A stretch of 64,000 nucleotides of DNA, taken from NCBI RefSeq assembly GCF_964199755.1, contig NC_133901.1:46097418-46161417 (forward strand), given 5' to 3'. Both the position numbers and the translations under genes were made by a program. The stretch comes from Larus michahellis (lineage: Eukaryota > Chordata > Aves > Charadriiformes > Laridae). The notes under the pieces were generated by a model. The model worked only from the letters and a program-made list of their open reading frames with translations, was not told where the DNA came from and did no database searches. Within the stretch, counting starts at the first letter, position 1; the number at the start of each line of letters is the position of its first letter. Shown in pieces: positions 26,000 to 38,345 of the stretch.

Positions 26000-26226
26000 A
26001 CTGGTTGGAGCAATAGATGAACATTGGGAGTTCTGACCATGGCTCTTCCATTAGCTCCCCGATTTTGGGCAAGTCACAAGGTCCTTCTGGACCTCAGTTT
26101 CCCCAGCTGCAAAATGGGGATAATAATACTTTAGTATACCTACCTCACAGGAGAGATGTGAGGCCTTACTTAATATCTATAAGCAGTTTGACATCACTGG
26201 ATGAAAAGTGCTACATAATGCTAAAA
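26000..26226 (-). repeat. Well preserved MIR-type SINE (antisense) inside the 3' UTR
   Basis: Read on the + strand it has the inverted MIR hallmarks in order: TTGGGCAAGTCACAAGG, then GGACCTCAGTTTCCCCAG, then GCAAAATGGGGATAATAATA, then TACCTACCTCACAGGAGAGA, then AAAAGTGCTACATAATGCTA. The match is much closer than that of the other MIR-like copies in the window. MIR/CORE-SINE mobilisation is ancient, predating the amniote radiation, so good preservation here is notable. Confidence 0.78.
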
Positions 26227-26669
26227 TAGCATTAACTAAATTAATCACTTCAAAACTATTTTTGCCCAGTTGGCAATTCCATCAACTAAAATAGCTGAAA
26301 GTAATATTATTGAAAGTTAACACTAATAACAGTTCGGTTGCCTCAGTGAAGATATGCAGCTTGAGTATTTTCAAACGGAAACGTTCTTGTGCACAGACTC
26401 ACAAATTACCTTAGAGACAAATTCTCTGAACAAAGATACTAATCTGCCCATACAAAGAAGAATAAGAAAATACACAGGCAAATCTAGGGGTGGATTTTCA
26501 AATTTTGACCTCTAGTGTTAATCTTAGTATCTTTTTTTCAAGCACAAGTAATATCGAAAGAGACACATACTAAACCAGATCTATTTTTTTCTCTTGAGCA
26601 CTTAATAGCACATGAACAAAAAAATTGCCTTGATGCTTCACAGCCATCTAAAGGACATGTAGAAGACCA

Positions 26670-26685
26670 CCCCCCCACCCCCCCC
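26670..26685 (+). promoter_or_regulatory. C-rich patch in the 3' UTR
   Basis: C7-A-C8 lies in the sense strand of the ZCCHC24 3' UTR. C-rich patches of this kind are the usual ligand of poly(C)-binding proteins. The binding is an inference. Confidence 0.4.
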
Positions 26686-28712
26686 ATAAATTAAGATAAG
26701 GGAAAATGTTATTTTATTTTCTCCCTGAAACTAAGATGTTGCTATCAACCATTTTTTTCTGCGTTGAAATAATTTCCATCTTATGATAACCACTAGATCG
26801 GTAAAATAGCTTGATATCCTTTGATATAGCTACATCAATATACAGCACACCACCAGGTTCTGAACAAAGGCCAACTAAAAGATACCTTTATATGCAATTG
26901 TTGCTATTTTTATGACATTGCCCTGTTAAAAATTGTTTATCCAGATTCAACACTGCATGGCAATGCCTTAAGCTTATGGATTTTTAGGTTGTACTAAAAA
27001 TACACATGGTCTACTTTAACACAATGTCTATAGGTGTAGAATAGTAATTTTTAAGAGCATACTTAGGAAAGTTCAATATTTATATCATTGATATTTTCCT
27101 AGGCAGCAGACATACAAAGTATTTAAGTAATATTTAGCGTATTTGAAAATAGGAGAGCAGATTTTCCCCTGCACTCATGTTGGGGAAAAGCAGATAAGGA
27201 ACAAAATGTGCAGAAAAGTAAGAAGCAATACTGCCCTAGTTTGTACTGCCTCACTCGGAGACCGCAAATCCATCTCGGTGCGGGATGCGGCTGCCATCAA
27301 GCCCTGGGCACTCCAGGACTGGAAGCAGCCCACTTGCCTTGCCATCCCTGCCAAAAGTGGGGCTGAACTCCAGCTTCCCCCCAGCCCCGTGGGGCATTCC
27401 CTTGTTTTCTGTCCTCACTGCACAGGGCTGAAGCCTCCTCTCCCCAGCAAGCCGGGAAGGCTGCAGCACCAAGCTCACTTGGGGGGAGCACTCCTCTGCC
27501 CTTCCCTGTGTCAAGTTTGCCTGTAGGATTGTAGCATTCGGCCCTGGGCATTTGCACCACACTCGTCTCTATACAGTTTGTGGGTTGCTGGAAAAACACA
27601 TCCGCATAAGTAGTGTACAATAGATTATGACCATTGGCTTTTAGTTAATGGCACGGAACGGAATTTTCGGGATTTTGATTTAAAAAGTAAAATTGACTAC
27701 AAATTTTTTTTCTTCCCTCCCTAAAGGTAATTCACCTATAGGCCTAACTAACTCTTTCCAAATTGGAAAAAAACTTAAAAATCCAGGTTTTTTGACTGGA
27801 AGGAGGATGAGTTGATTTACCTCTTAGATTTTTCTGAAGGGTTTCTGATGTTCTCTTTAGCCAGCTCCTCATTTAGAGCATCAGCTGGTAATCCTTGAAT
27901 GCATTTTTAGACAGTCTTACCAGAAGCAAAGCAGGCAACAGTAAGAAGAATTTTAAATCAACGCAGGCCTCCCTAATTTGAGTATTCTTTGGGGGTGTAC
28001 CTGAGAGAAATTTGGTTCTGTGCATTTATTTGGCAAACTTGTTTTAACCTGAGATGCTTGCTGTTGCCTGCCTACCGATCCATCCAGAACATACTGTTTT
28101 GGTTTGGGTTGTGTTTTGTTTCGTTTTTCTTTCCCCCCCCCTTCTTTAGAGATTTTTAAGCTTTTGTTTATTTCTTAAAAAGAAAACCTAAACACAATTT
28201 GTTTCCTCAGTCGGTCACAACATTTCACACAGAATTTGTCCTTGGTATTGGCACTGCTCTGGAGAAAAGCATCAGTGATTTGAAATGCACGGTGTAGGTT
28301 TTTAGCTGCTTTAACTTGATGCGGCTCCAATGAAGTTGTTACAAATACTTCGTTTAATGGTGATGAAGAAAAATCCCTGTCGTTTCAAGGACGGCCCCAT
28401 TTTAGCCAGTTTCTACTGCTGCTACCACGGACATAAAACAATGCCACACAAGCAAAGTTTGAGGCCTTTTTGTCTCAAAGTTGCTTTTTAATTTCAGATA
28501 AATACACAAGAGTATATATTATTTCTGAAAATAGGTGTATTTTGAAGTTCCCCATTATATGGGACTTAGTTTGTAAACTAAAAATGTGAAGTTACGTATG
28601 TCTGAGAAGCCTTATACCAAGAAGCATTCTCTAGGTTTTACCTTTTTGTATAACATGAAATTTAGATTGTACATGGGTTGCATACCTGTGACACTCTAGC
28701 AGTTATTCCAAA

Positions 28713-28718
28713 AATAAA
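28713..28718 (+). terminator. ZCCHC24: Possible internal poly(A) signal AATAAA
   Basis: AATAAA lies about 4.5 kb after the stop. A second AATAAA lies at 28852-28857. Neither has an obvious strong GT-rich downstream element, so they are candidates for shorter transcripts only. Confidence 0.4.
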
Positions 28719-30536
28719 ACTACTTAAAACATTGAAAGTTAAAAGCTTTTGGAAATGTCAGACTTCATAGATTAGTTCTTTGTCCTGCAGTCACGTAGAA
28801 TTTTTTTTTTCCCTAGTATGGATCCTAAGAGTTGTCCACTGAACAACATGCAATAAATCATCAACATGTGTTTTTCAAGTTAAGTGAATTGACATACATT
28901 TTCCACTTGCCTTTGCCAACACATTTTAAAATGTGACGGAACTATCCCCATACAAAAACCATTCTTTAAGATATGACTCCACTCCTGATTGAGCTACAAC
29001 CCGTATCTCTTTCCTATCTGCAAAACCACTGCTGTCCATTGGGTTTGCTGAATATGTATTGCTGAAGTGCGCAGAGGGCTGTTTGAGATCTTAGATATAG
29101 GGATGATGGTTTGTGTTTCTAGGATGAATTTCAAAGGGACAATCGTGTGCAGTTACTAGCTATAGATGATTGATATAAATGTTTACCCCTGTATGAAGTA
29201 TTTTACAGTTTTACTTGCAGATGTGTATTTATCTTGAGTTATACTTGACATAGAGTTTCTTTCAATTTTTTTTTTTTAATACTATGTGTGTATTTTGGAA
29301 ACCTTTTTAGATGTTAAAATTTTTGAATGGTTACAAATATTTCTTGTAATACTGAATTGTTATCTTATCTGGAAACTCTTTGCAGTAACTTTTTTGTATA
29401 TATTTGAGGGCCTTTTTAAAGAAGTATTGTTTGTTTTTTGGGGAAAAGTTTTTACAATTTGGAAGCTTTCAGAAGGGCCTTCCTCTCAACTAGGATACTA
29501 ACAGAGGTAAGAGTTTTCGTAAGTATTTTGCAGAACTAAGGATGTATCCTCAAGAAAATATTTATGGAAGTAATTTACTTTTTTTTTTTTTTTACAATGC
29601 TTTTGTCTGTATAAAGTATGCAACAGTACTACATTAAGAAGGAAATATTGTCTACATAAAATATTATATGAAAGTTGGTACATAATTCTGACAAAAAACC
29701 TTGCAATTCTTTAAGCCATATTGTTTTTGTTATCCTTGGATGAAAATATCAGTATTAAGTAACCAATATATTATTCAAGTGCTTAGACTTATATGAAAAT
29801 GCTTATACAGTTTATTTATGTGTATTTGGGGGAGGACTGCTAGAAAAAGCTATCGCTAGAGATATAGCAAGTGAGGAGCAAATAACAGTTTACTGTCACT
29901 TTATGGCCTTGTGAGAGACACAGAAGATGCTGAAAGCACCGTCAAGACTCAGCTTTCAGGAACTCCGAAGCACAAGCGTTGGGTTTCAGACAGTGGTTCT
30001 TTCCTTTCCCATGACAAGAGGGGAAGAGAGTTGGTTGGGACGCTGTTTGACAACTTGACTTTCACAACTCTTTGCAGACTGTGAGCTCAGCTATGCAGTA
30101 TCGGCTACAGCAATAATATCCATCAAAGGATGTAAGAGAAAAGGATTGAAGTAGGTTATTGTGGGGGTTTATGTTTATTTTAATTAGAACTCATAGCAAT
30201 ATAGAATATGCATGTGCACGTATTTGAAGCATTTTTACACTTTACATTTCATGTAGTTTGATTATATTATGAAGGACTGGGTTTTTAGTTTGATATTTTA
30301 CCATGCTAAAATGGGAGGTCTGCCCAACCCTGTACTGGATTCTTGTTTCCTTTAAAAGGTTATTTAGTACGGCACTCACTGCGTTGTGTACTAGTGCTAA
30401 AACTAACACTGTATCTTATTAATTTCTTCAGCTTTAAAAAAAATTAACCTAATTATTATTACATTTGTTTAGCTGTACCCACTGACCTTGTCAGATTCAG
30501 TTGATGATTTGTATAATTTCTTTTTCTGTAACTGTT

Positions 30537-30542
30537 AATAAA
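30537..30542 (+). terminator. ZCCHC24: Likely main ZCCHC24 poly(A) signal
   Basis: AATAAA sits in the context CTGTAACTGTTAATAAACTT, preceded by TGTA elements (TTGTATAA and CTGTAACT, the type bound by CFIm) and T-rich sequence, and followed by TTGTACAGC. Cleavage would fall near 30555-30565. This is the best-formed 3' end signal on the + strand. Confidence 0.65.
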
Positions 30543-30765
30543 CTTGTACAGCTGAAACAAACAAACAAAACTTATGGACAAAGGCCTCAGAGGTACCAGT
30601 TCTGCATCAGCAGTCAAGATGACAGCTTGCTCATCTGGTGGCTGTGTTGCTAAAGAGACTGTAAAACCTCTGTTGTGGATTGTCCATAAAATGGCATTCC
30701 GACATGTGCCTTATTTGCTGGATAGTATAAAGCTTTCCTCTAGTATTCTAGCATTTTAATGCTGT

Positions 30766-30798
30766 ATTAAAGTACTGCAAAAAAAAAAAAAAAAAAAC
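30766..30798 (+). terminator. Possible distal poly(A) signal followed by a genomic A20 tract
   Basis: ATTAAA (30766-30771) is followed by seven bases and then by 20 consecutive A (30779-30798). It could mark a slightly longer ZCCHC24 end. The A tract would also cause oligo-dT internal priming, so cDNA ends mapped here need caution. Confidence 0.4.
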
Positions 30799-31700
30799 AA
30801 CAGCAAGAGTGGTATGGTTTTCTTGAGAGTTCCTTGCTTTGAAGTTTTACTACCAGTTGCGTTGGGTTCCCGCGTATGGACTGGCCAGCCACAGCCTGGT
30901 ATTTGCAGCACAAACCCGCCCCAGTATAACCATCGCCCACCCCACATGAAGACGAGTTTCTTCACTGCACCCGAGTCTGATCTGCAACAAGCCTGGTCAC
31001 ATCCTGGGTGAGAAGAGCTTCACCCAAGGTCTCCTCTGCTGGTGGAACAGCTTGGATTAACTGTGCCAGCTCTTAAGTTTATAACAGCCTACTATTGTCT
31101 AGCATTTTATCTGAAGGAAAAACCTCCTTTAATCAAAGTACAATTCTGTCCTTAAGAGTTGGATAGGAAAGTTTAGGTGCCAGAAAGTTGCTACAATGAA
31201 AAACAACATTAACAATTTTTAGAAGTCATTAAGCTATATCATCGCTTAAAATTTAGGGGATGGGATCGAATTTGTTCTTTGTGAACACTAGAAGTTTGGA
31301 AGAACTAGACCTACTAAATGCTCATTGCTTATTAGCAATGCTTTTGTTACAGCTCCAATCAAAGTTCAATGGCAAAAAATCTTTCTATTGAGACTGCCAA
31401 TACTGAGACAACACAGCTGTCATGTTTGGAAGTTAAAATAAGGTTGCCATGAAATTAACTTTGGACTTTAGGTGTCCTGCCTCTAACACAAGAGATCCCC
31501 TTCATTTGAAACTAACAGAAGATTTTTAATATACGCACCAGCACGCAGTTGTTCTAGGCCTGGTCATCCCTACAAACACGGTACACAGTTGATATTTGGA
31601 GCTCTATATCATGGTGACACTATTTATGCTACATAGCAAGCCTGATTTCTGGGAAGATTTGAGTGCTTTTCTCATTCAGTCTGCATGAGAGAGAGCAAGA

Positions 31701-31743
31701 ACGCATGCACGCGTGCGTGTGCGGGGCGGGGGTGTGTGTGCGG
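31701..31743. repeat. Alternating purine-pyrimidine tract
   Basis: 23 bases (31701-31723) alternate strictly purine-pyrimidine and are rich in CG, GC, CA and TG steps. They are followed by GGGGCGGGGGTGTGTGTGCG. This is the composition most prone to left-handed Z-DNA. It lies about 1.1 kb beyond the likely ZCCHC24 3' end. Confidence 0.7.
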
Positions 31744-34700
31744 AGATAGAGGTTGGCCAAGGAATCACACAATTATGAAGACTTGAAAAAAAGTGACTGT
31801 TTCATCAAATGATGAAAGACATCGTCCTAGCTGAGACCCATAGAAAGGAAAAGCGCATATTCAAAGCTAGATGGTAAATTATTGTTTGAAAAACAAAACA
31901 TAGTGCTCTTCAGTATAAATCTTGCCAATGGTACTGTTCCCATAGCAGACACAAGCCACAAAACCAAGCTTCCCACCAGAAGAACTGGGGGCTCCCCAAA
32001 CACCAACACCTCGGATTTACCGCTTCACTGAGACCAGAAAAAACACTGAGTAGACCAACTGCAAGGTCCTAGCTCACTATTACTACATTTCCTATGATTC
32101 CTCAAAGAAACAACTTTTCCATATTTAAAACAAAAGTAAATTAACACAAACAATATGGCATCAACAAAAACGATCAAAGTACTTTTCCCTCATTTTTCAT
32201 TGCCAAGCGCTTCACCTTCCTGCTCTATGTGAATGAGGTCCAGAGACAATGCAGCACCCTGCTCATAACAGAAGAGCCAGATAACTCTCACTTTAAGAAA
32301 AGTAATAGGGGTTTCATGACAAGGCTTTCATATAACATTGACACTTTGAAATAAAAAGCTGTTTCATTATTCTTCATGGAAAAACAATTTAAACAGCACA
32401 CCAAGGTTACTATTTTTAATGTTAGTCACATCACATCAAAAGCCCCATCTCAGATCCTCCCAGTATATTATCAGGCATACGAACTACAACTTGCATCCCA
32501 ACTAGGAAGGACAAACGCTCCGTGTGTTACACTCGTGTGGTCGTGCTCAAGGCCCCTATACGTAGATCATTCACTGCCATACAGCACAAGTCAAATCAGT
32601 TAGAAAGGCTCCTTTTTTCTCCATATCCCTCTGAAGAAGGATGTACACAAGAAACATTGGCAAGAGAGGAACCTGAAGCACCGAGGGCTGAATGCTAAGT
32701 CAGGTTTTTCCACTGAGAACTAAGAAATCAAGAACTAAAGAAACCGCCTAACTGGAAGAACACATAAACCCCTTACTCCTGAGAAGCATGTGGTACATAA
32801 TTAGTTTGTGATCCTGAAAAAATTGAACACAACATCCAGCTTTGCTTTCCTCTAGTATTCATCTCCCCAGCTTAGAGAAACAGATCACTTGCGAACTCCT
32901 GTCAGGATTACACTAGCTATTGGGCCCACACCTACCCACTGAGCACTTCTGGTTTACTGACAGTAATGCAATCTCTCTTCCTCACCATCCTTATCTCAAA
33001 AACACTTCAGACAGTAACAAAAGCCAGAAAGCTGGTCTTGATACAACCTACCCAGTCTGCTAAACCTCATTCAAACAACATAGATAAATACCCCTCGCAA
33101 CCCTTTTACAAACTTCAGGAGACATTTTTAATAACTGAACATGCCGAGAAACACTTACCTCAGTCAACATTTATTGTGTCTTTTTCTGGAGGGCCAAAAC
33201 TGAGCGGAGGCAACCACATTCATGAAGAGTTAGACATCCCTGATTCGCAGCCCAGGTGAGCCCAGACAGCCAACACTGCCCTGCAAGAGAACAGAGTACT
33301 GTCAGCCACCCCTGTTTAAAAGCACTACCCAGGTACATGGCTCCGTGGCTGCTGAGGAGACCACAGAGGCAGCAGCAAGCCTGAGCATTTTTTGGAGACT
33401 TTGCTTCTCTGCCATGAACTTAGCTAAATAAAAATGCAGTACTCCCTGACTTTTTCCCCCCCCCCTTTTTTTTTTTAAGTAGAGGGTAAAAATGGCATGC
33501 CCAGCTAACCCAACCAAAACCCATGCCTACAGGGAAAGCAAGTCATAGCCAAAAAACTTTATAGATGTTTTAAGTCAAGCAGGGTGCAAGGCCAAGATTT
33601 ATTTTTTTTTTGTACTCCAGTTTCCTTTTCACCATCTGAGAACAGAATCTAGAATGCCCAAACACCATAAGAAAGCTTTCTTTTATGCAATTTCTGAACA
33701 CATCTAAGCAGCAGGTACAGGAAACCTAACCAGCCAGCTTTTCATAAGGTTTCCTTACAGTTTTGCAACATAACAAGAAGATACAACGCAACAGACTTCC
33801 AAGGAGCCAGACATGCTTACACTCCATTTGATTTCAGCTGGCAAAACTTAGAGGAGAAGTAATAATGCAGGAAAGCAGTACAAAGTAATAGGAAGTAAGA
33901 CTTCAAAACTCACTGTTTGCAAATAAAACAGCGATAAACAGACCAATACCACTAGCTTAAGAAAAAAAAATACCCATTTGTTGAGTACCTTCAGGTAGCA
34001 ATTCAGAGATCCAGCACCCACAGCCCCTAAAAAGGGCCTCCCTGCCCTCCACCTCTCTCATATTGGCTGTGGGCCCTGATTGCTGGGGGCTCCAGCTGTG
34101 CTGCCCAGCTGCAGGGCAGGGTGTGGGGGGGTGAGGGGCACCGGCTCCTCCCCAGGTGCAGGCACTTCCCACCGGGCTGTGCCTGCTGCAGCCCAAAACC
34201 AGAGAGCCCTCCTCAAGAGCGCAGCACAAAGACATCAGTGCTGCTAACAGGAATCCTCACGGGGAGGCGGGGTGGCAAAGGAGAGCTCAATTCGCATCTA
34301 GGAGGGACAAATAACTCTCATTTTAACGTTCACAGTAATTGAAATCTCAGCACAGTTAAGGCTTAGGCAGCTGTACAAATTTCTTCAAGGAAACGTGCAA
34401 AAGTAAACTTCAGCGGACAGAAATTTGAATAATGCCTGTTGTAGAGAACCAATTCAAACTGCTTTCCAATGTGCCCTGCTAAAGTTTCTGAATGTCTTGG
34501 GCAACTTTTGAGCGCACAGTGATTGCACGTATCAAGTGCCCAGCTATTTGGTCTAAGGCATGGTTACTTCTTCAGCTGTTTGGTTACCCCACGTGTAGCC
34601 ATCAGGTACCTGAGGGCTGTCAGGGCAGGCTCGGCCAGACGTGCCCAGGAAAACACCCATCAGCTCCCCAGCATTCCTACTTTGGAGGAAAACCTTGCAA

Positions 34701-37700
34701 CCCAACTCACGCTCAGTGGGGCTAATTAGGAAACTAATTGAACCATAATTTGTAGTCTACAGCTGAATGTTGCACTACTGTAGCTACTTTGGTACCTTTT
34801 TTTTTTTTTAAAATTCGTTGCAGACACTTCTGTTTGAAAAGCTGGTCCTAATTAGCTATATTTTAAGTTATTTTAAATGCATCCACGCACTGCATTCCTG
34901 CTCACTGGGCCGCACCGCCTGCTCTTGCTCTCCAAGCGGCAGGACAGGGTTTAGCCCTCGATCAGCCTCACCATATGGTTTTCCGGGTTCACAAAGGAAT
35001 TTACTGAGTCAAGTAAAATTTCTAGGAGGTGTTTAAGCACCTCCCAGAAACCTAAAGGTCCAGTAAACAGAGCTCATAAGGATGAGGTCGTAGGCTCTGG
35101 CTTAGCCACGCGCCGTGCCGCGATGGGGAAGCGAGGCAGCCAACCTGTGTTGGGCTTCCATGATGGGTTTCAGCCATGCTACGCGATGCTCTTCTGCCCG
35201 GCACTGAGCCACAGCCAAGGACATCCCAAATTAACGTGGAGGATGTTAGCCTGCACCCATGTTTCCCCATCTACTGGTCTTACATGATGTCTTTAACTCC
35301 AGGGGTACAGCTTCACACCCAGAGAGCCCCGCATGCTCTTCAGCATCTTGAGGTGCTCTAGTAGGAGTGAAAACACCCAGGAGCTCTGGGGAGAGCACGA
35401 GACACGCAGAGCTGGATTGAGAAACATTTCACAATATTTTTTTTTCTGACATAAATATCTTTGCCCATCTCTCTATGAGGGGAGAAAATGTCAGTTTGAG
35501 GCAGACAGAAATATTCAGACCAAAGCAGGTACTTCTGGAGGCTTTTGTGAAATGAATGTAGCCAAGAGAAGAAAGTAAACTTTTTCTCCCCTGATTTCCT
35601 TCCTCCTTTGAGCCCTGTGCACCTCCTCGCAAGAATTTAGCACAATGGGAGAAGAAATAGAGACTCAAATAAGGCTTTACAGTCCCAGGAAAGGTGAAGT
35701 TCAGTCTAAGGTATGCGTGATTTGCTCCCTCAAGGACTGTACATGTGAAATACAGCTTAGATTTTTATTTTTGTTAAATGAGAATTTAGTACACTTCATA
35801 AACCTGATCTTCTCTTCAACACCTTACCAGAAAACCTAGCAGATTTCAAACAGCTTTCTAAATATGAAAAGCAGGGGAAATTTGTCACCTGAGTCCTTTT
35901 TGTAAAGGTAGACAATGCAGCTGGTAGCATTTAACTTTAAAGTAATGGGCACATAAACCTTATTTTCACTTCTGGCAGGTATTCTTGTTTTCTTAAGAGT
36001 TAAAAACTGCTTTTCTGTTAACCCAGGTACTGCCTGGTCTCTAGCATGTTACCAATCCCTTTCAGAGATACCTAAGGGGAAAAAAAAAAAAAAAAAAAAA
36101 GAAAGAAGTCTGCTATTAATTCACTCCAAAGCTGTGCCCTGTTCCCCAGCTTAAACAAACAAACAAAAATAAATCCTGATAACTAATCTTCTAAAAACCC
36201 CAGATGGTTAAAATCTTTTCAGTGACTGGAATGAGACGTGTATGCTTACATTATAAAGTTGATCAACTTCAGCAGAGGCTCCTTCACCCATAGATTTAGT
36301 TTCTAAGTGATTGTGCGTGAAATAACAGGAACTGTAAACTTCAAGTCCCTTGATGCTTCCTACCTCCTCAGTTTCTCTTGCCTCTCTCAACTCAACCCCT
36401 ATTCCCTGTATTTCACAGTTGTTGGTCTTCTGTGGCCTCTTGAATTCAAGCCTGAAGTTACATCACGTGCTTTGCACCACTCCTGGTTTTTCAAGAGCAG
36501 TATTTTGTATTACAATAACGTACTGTCCCCTCCCCTTGACCTTAATAGTGTTCTCACACACGTCCCACACACATCCCAACCATCCCCCGCCCCACACCAC
36601 TTGCGGCCTGGTGCTCCCCACTGCTGGTGGTATGTGTAAGAAAATTATTTCTTCTACAGTGTTGAGTAAATTTTTATTTTTTTTTAATGAGAAGCATTTA
36701 TTTAGGAAGCACTGAAAGGGCCTTAAGTTTGTTAGAAGGCCATGGAGAAACAGGTAGGCCAGCCACTCGGGCTTCAGCCAGCGCCGAGCCCTGGCCACCT
36801 CCAGATCAGCAGGAAGCAGGTGTGTGACCACGGCTGCTTCACTGTCCTCGGGGGAAGCAAAGCGAGGCCTCTGTTATCAAGCCACGATTGTGATTTCTGC
36901 TCTTTCTCACGCAATCCCGGTCACTGGCTCAGCAGAGAACCAACCATGCCACGAATGAGGGAGGAGCAAGGGGCGGGAGATGAGTTCTTGGTTGCCCTGT
37001 TAGTCCCCCACCGTGGCCACCTGCAGCTGGGTTCCAGCCAAATAACCCGACCCTTTCGTCTTCCCAGAGCTCCTTCTGCCACTCCTCAGATAGATACCTC
37101 AATAGCTTAGGAGGCCTTCCCATCAAAGATGAATCTGATTTTTCTATGCTGTGGATGGCCTGTTCGAAGCCCTTTTCATCTGTTTGTCCAGGTGGGGCCA
37201 CCAAATAGCCCTTCAGGGCAGACAGCACATTGCTCAGGGGAGCGCTTTGCTCCCCTGAACGTTAGGGGAGACAAGGGACATGGTGCGGTGGTTTTGCAGC
37301 GCAGCAAAAAAAATATCCCAAACACAGCAAACCGGGTGTGAAAATGATCTTCTTGATGTCTCCTTTTAGCACATTTTGTTGCCTGGTGAGAAGGAGCCCG
37401 AGACGGAGTTAGCAGACGGGTCTGCAAGATCGGTGCTGGCAAATGTGGAAAGTTTTGCAGCCTCTGGCTCTGGCCCCAGCTCGTCCCCACTTTCCATGAA
37501 TGCCTAATTGAGACTGCCTGGCTTTTTCCGCAGAGGTGGGAGCCAGTTTCCAGGCAGGGCATATGGGTGTATTCTGTAAGTCTTTGCCTTGTAAAGTTTT
37601 AGCACCCAAAAAAGCCTCCCGTCTCCAGTATGATTCAGTTGGCTGGGGAGGGAGTGGCTGACGGGCAGGGGTGATGGCTGTTGCTGTTGGCAGGAGAAGC

Positions 37701-38271
37701 CAGAGGGTAGGAGTGGGGACAGGGCAACTCTCTCTTAAAGAAACGATGCTGACAGCAACCATCGCATTTTGTACAGGGCACGAAACCCTCGTGGGGGTCC
37801 CTGCAAGACCGCAAACTCACGTACAGCCGCAGCACAGGTACAACAGGCAGCAGCGTGAGGGTGTAGCCGTTGCGGCTGTTCGTCCTTGATGACACCTGTG
37901 GCATTTCTCCTGGTGCGATCTGCGAGCAGGGCGCCATCAGCTGTCCCATTCCCACTGGAGACCACCTGCAGCAGCCATGGCACTTACCTGGCACTCACAC
38001 CTTCACCTGCAGCGCCTCAGCCTCTGGACCACAGCAGTGCTTGCCACAGCCTACGGCTACTGCTGCAGCCACAGCGCTTCGCTGGGGGTTTGGAAGGGCA
38101 GGTCCCAAAAGACGAGGCATGCCCACACTAGCCTGACCTGCTGCTTCCATCCACAGAGCAACAAAGAGCCATGCAAAGCCATGGCTCAGCATCCACAGCA
38201 GGATGGGGCTGCCCACGCCACGAGCTTTGGCCCCCACTGATTTCCCATACGTGCCTGAGTCAATATTAACT

Positions 38272-38345
38272 TACACCCAGCCTAGAGAGGGAGCAATCAG
38301 ATAACACCCAGCCTAGATAAGGAGCAATCGGATAACACCCAGCTA
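38272..38345 (+). repeat. 31-bp tandem repeat, about 2.4 copies
   Basis: ACACCCAGCCTAG begins at 38273 and again at 38304, and a partial third copy starts at 38335. Each full unit also contains GGAGCAATC(A/G)GATA. The copies are nearly identical, so the expansion is fairly recent. Confidence 0.85.

Larger units (their letters stand above)
24243..30560 (+). other. ZCCHC24: ZCCHC24 3' UTR (inferred extent)
   Basis: AT-rich sequence follows the stop codon without an obvious break until a strong poly(A) region at 30537. It contains a 32-bp AT palindrome (24453-24484), an antisense MIR (26000-26226), a C7-A-C8 tract (26670-26685), a GC-rich block (27246-27545), a long pyrimidine tract (28120-28148), one Pumilio-type TGTATATA (29395-29402), several ATTTA pentamers and internal poly(A) signals. 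A length of about 6.3 kb is plausible for this gene but not proven. Shorter isoforms ending after 28713 or 28852 are possible. The open frames within it, such as 27143-27526, are not convincing. Confidence 0.65.

Noticed and set aside
27143..27526. 127-codon open frame in the ZCCHC24 3' UTR
   Set aside because: It lies in the GC-rich block where the opposite strand is also open, and no homology is recognised.
36080..36100. A21 tract as a retrocopy tail
   Set aside because: No poly(A) signal, gene-like body or target duplication is seen before it. It is better read as a simple homopolymer.
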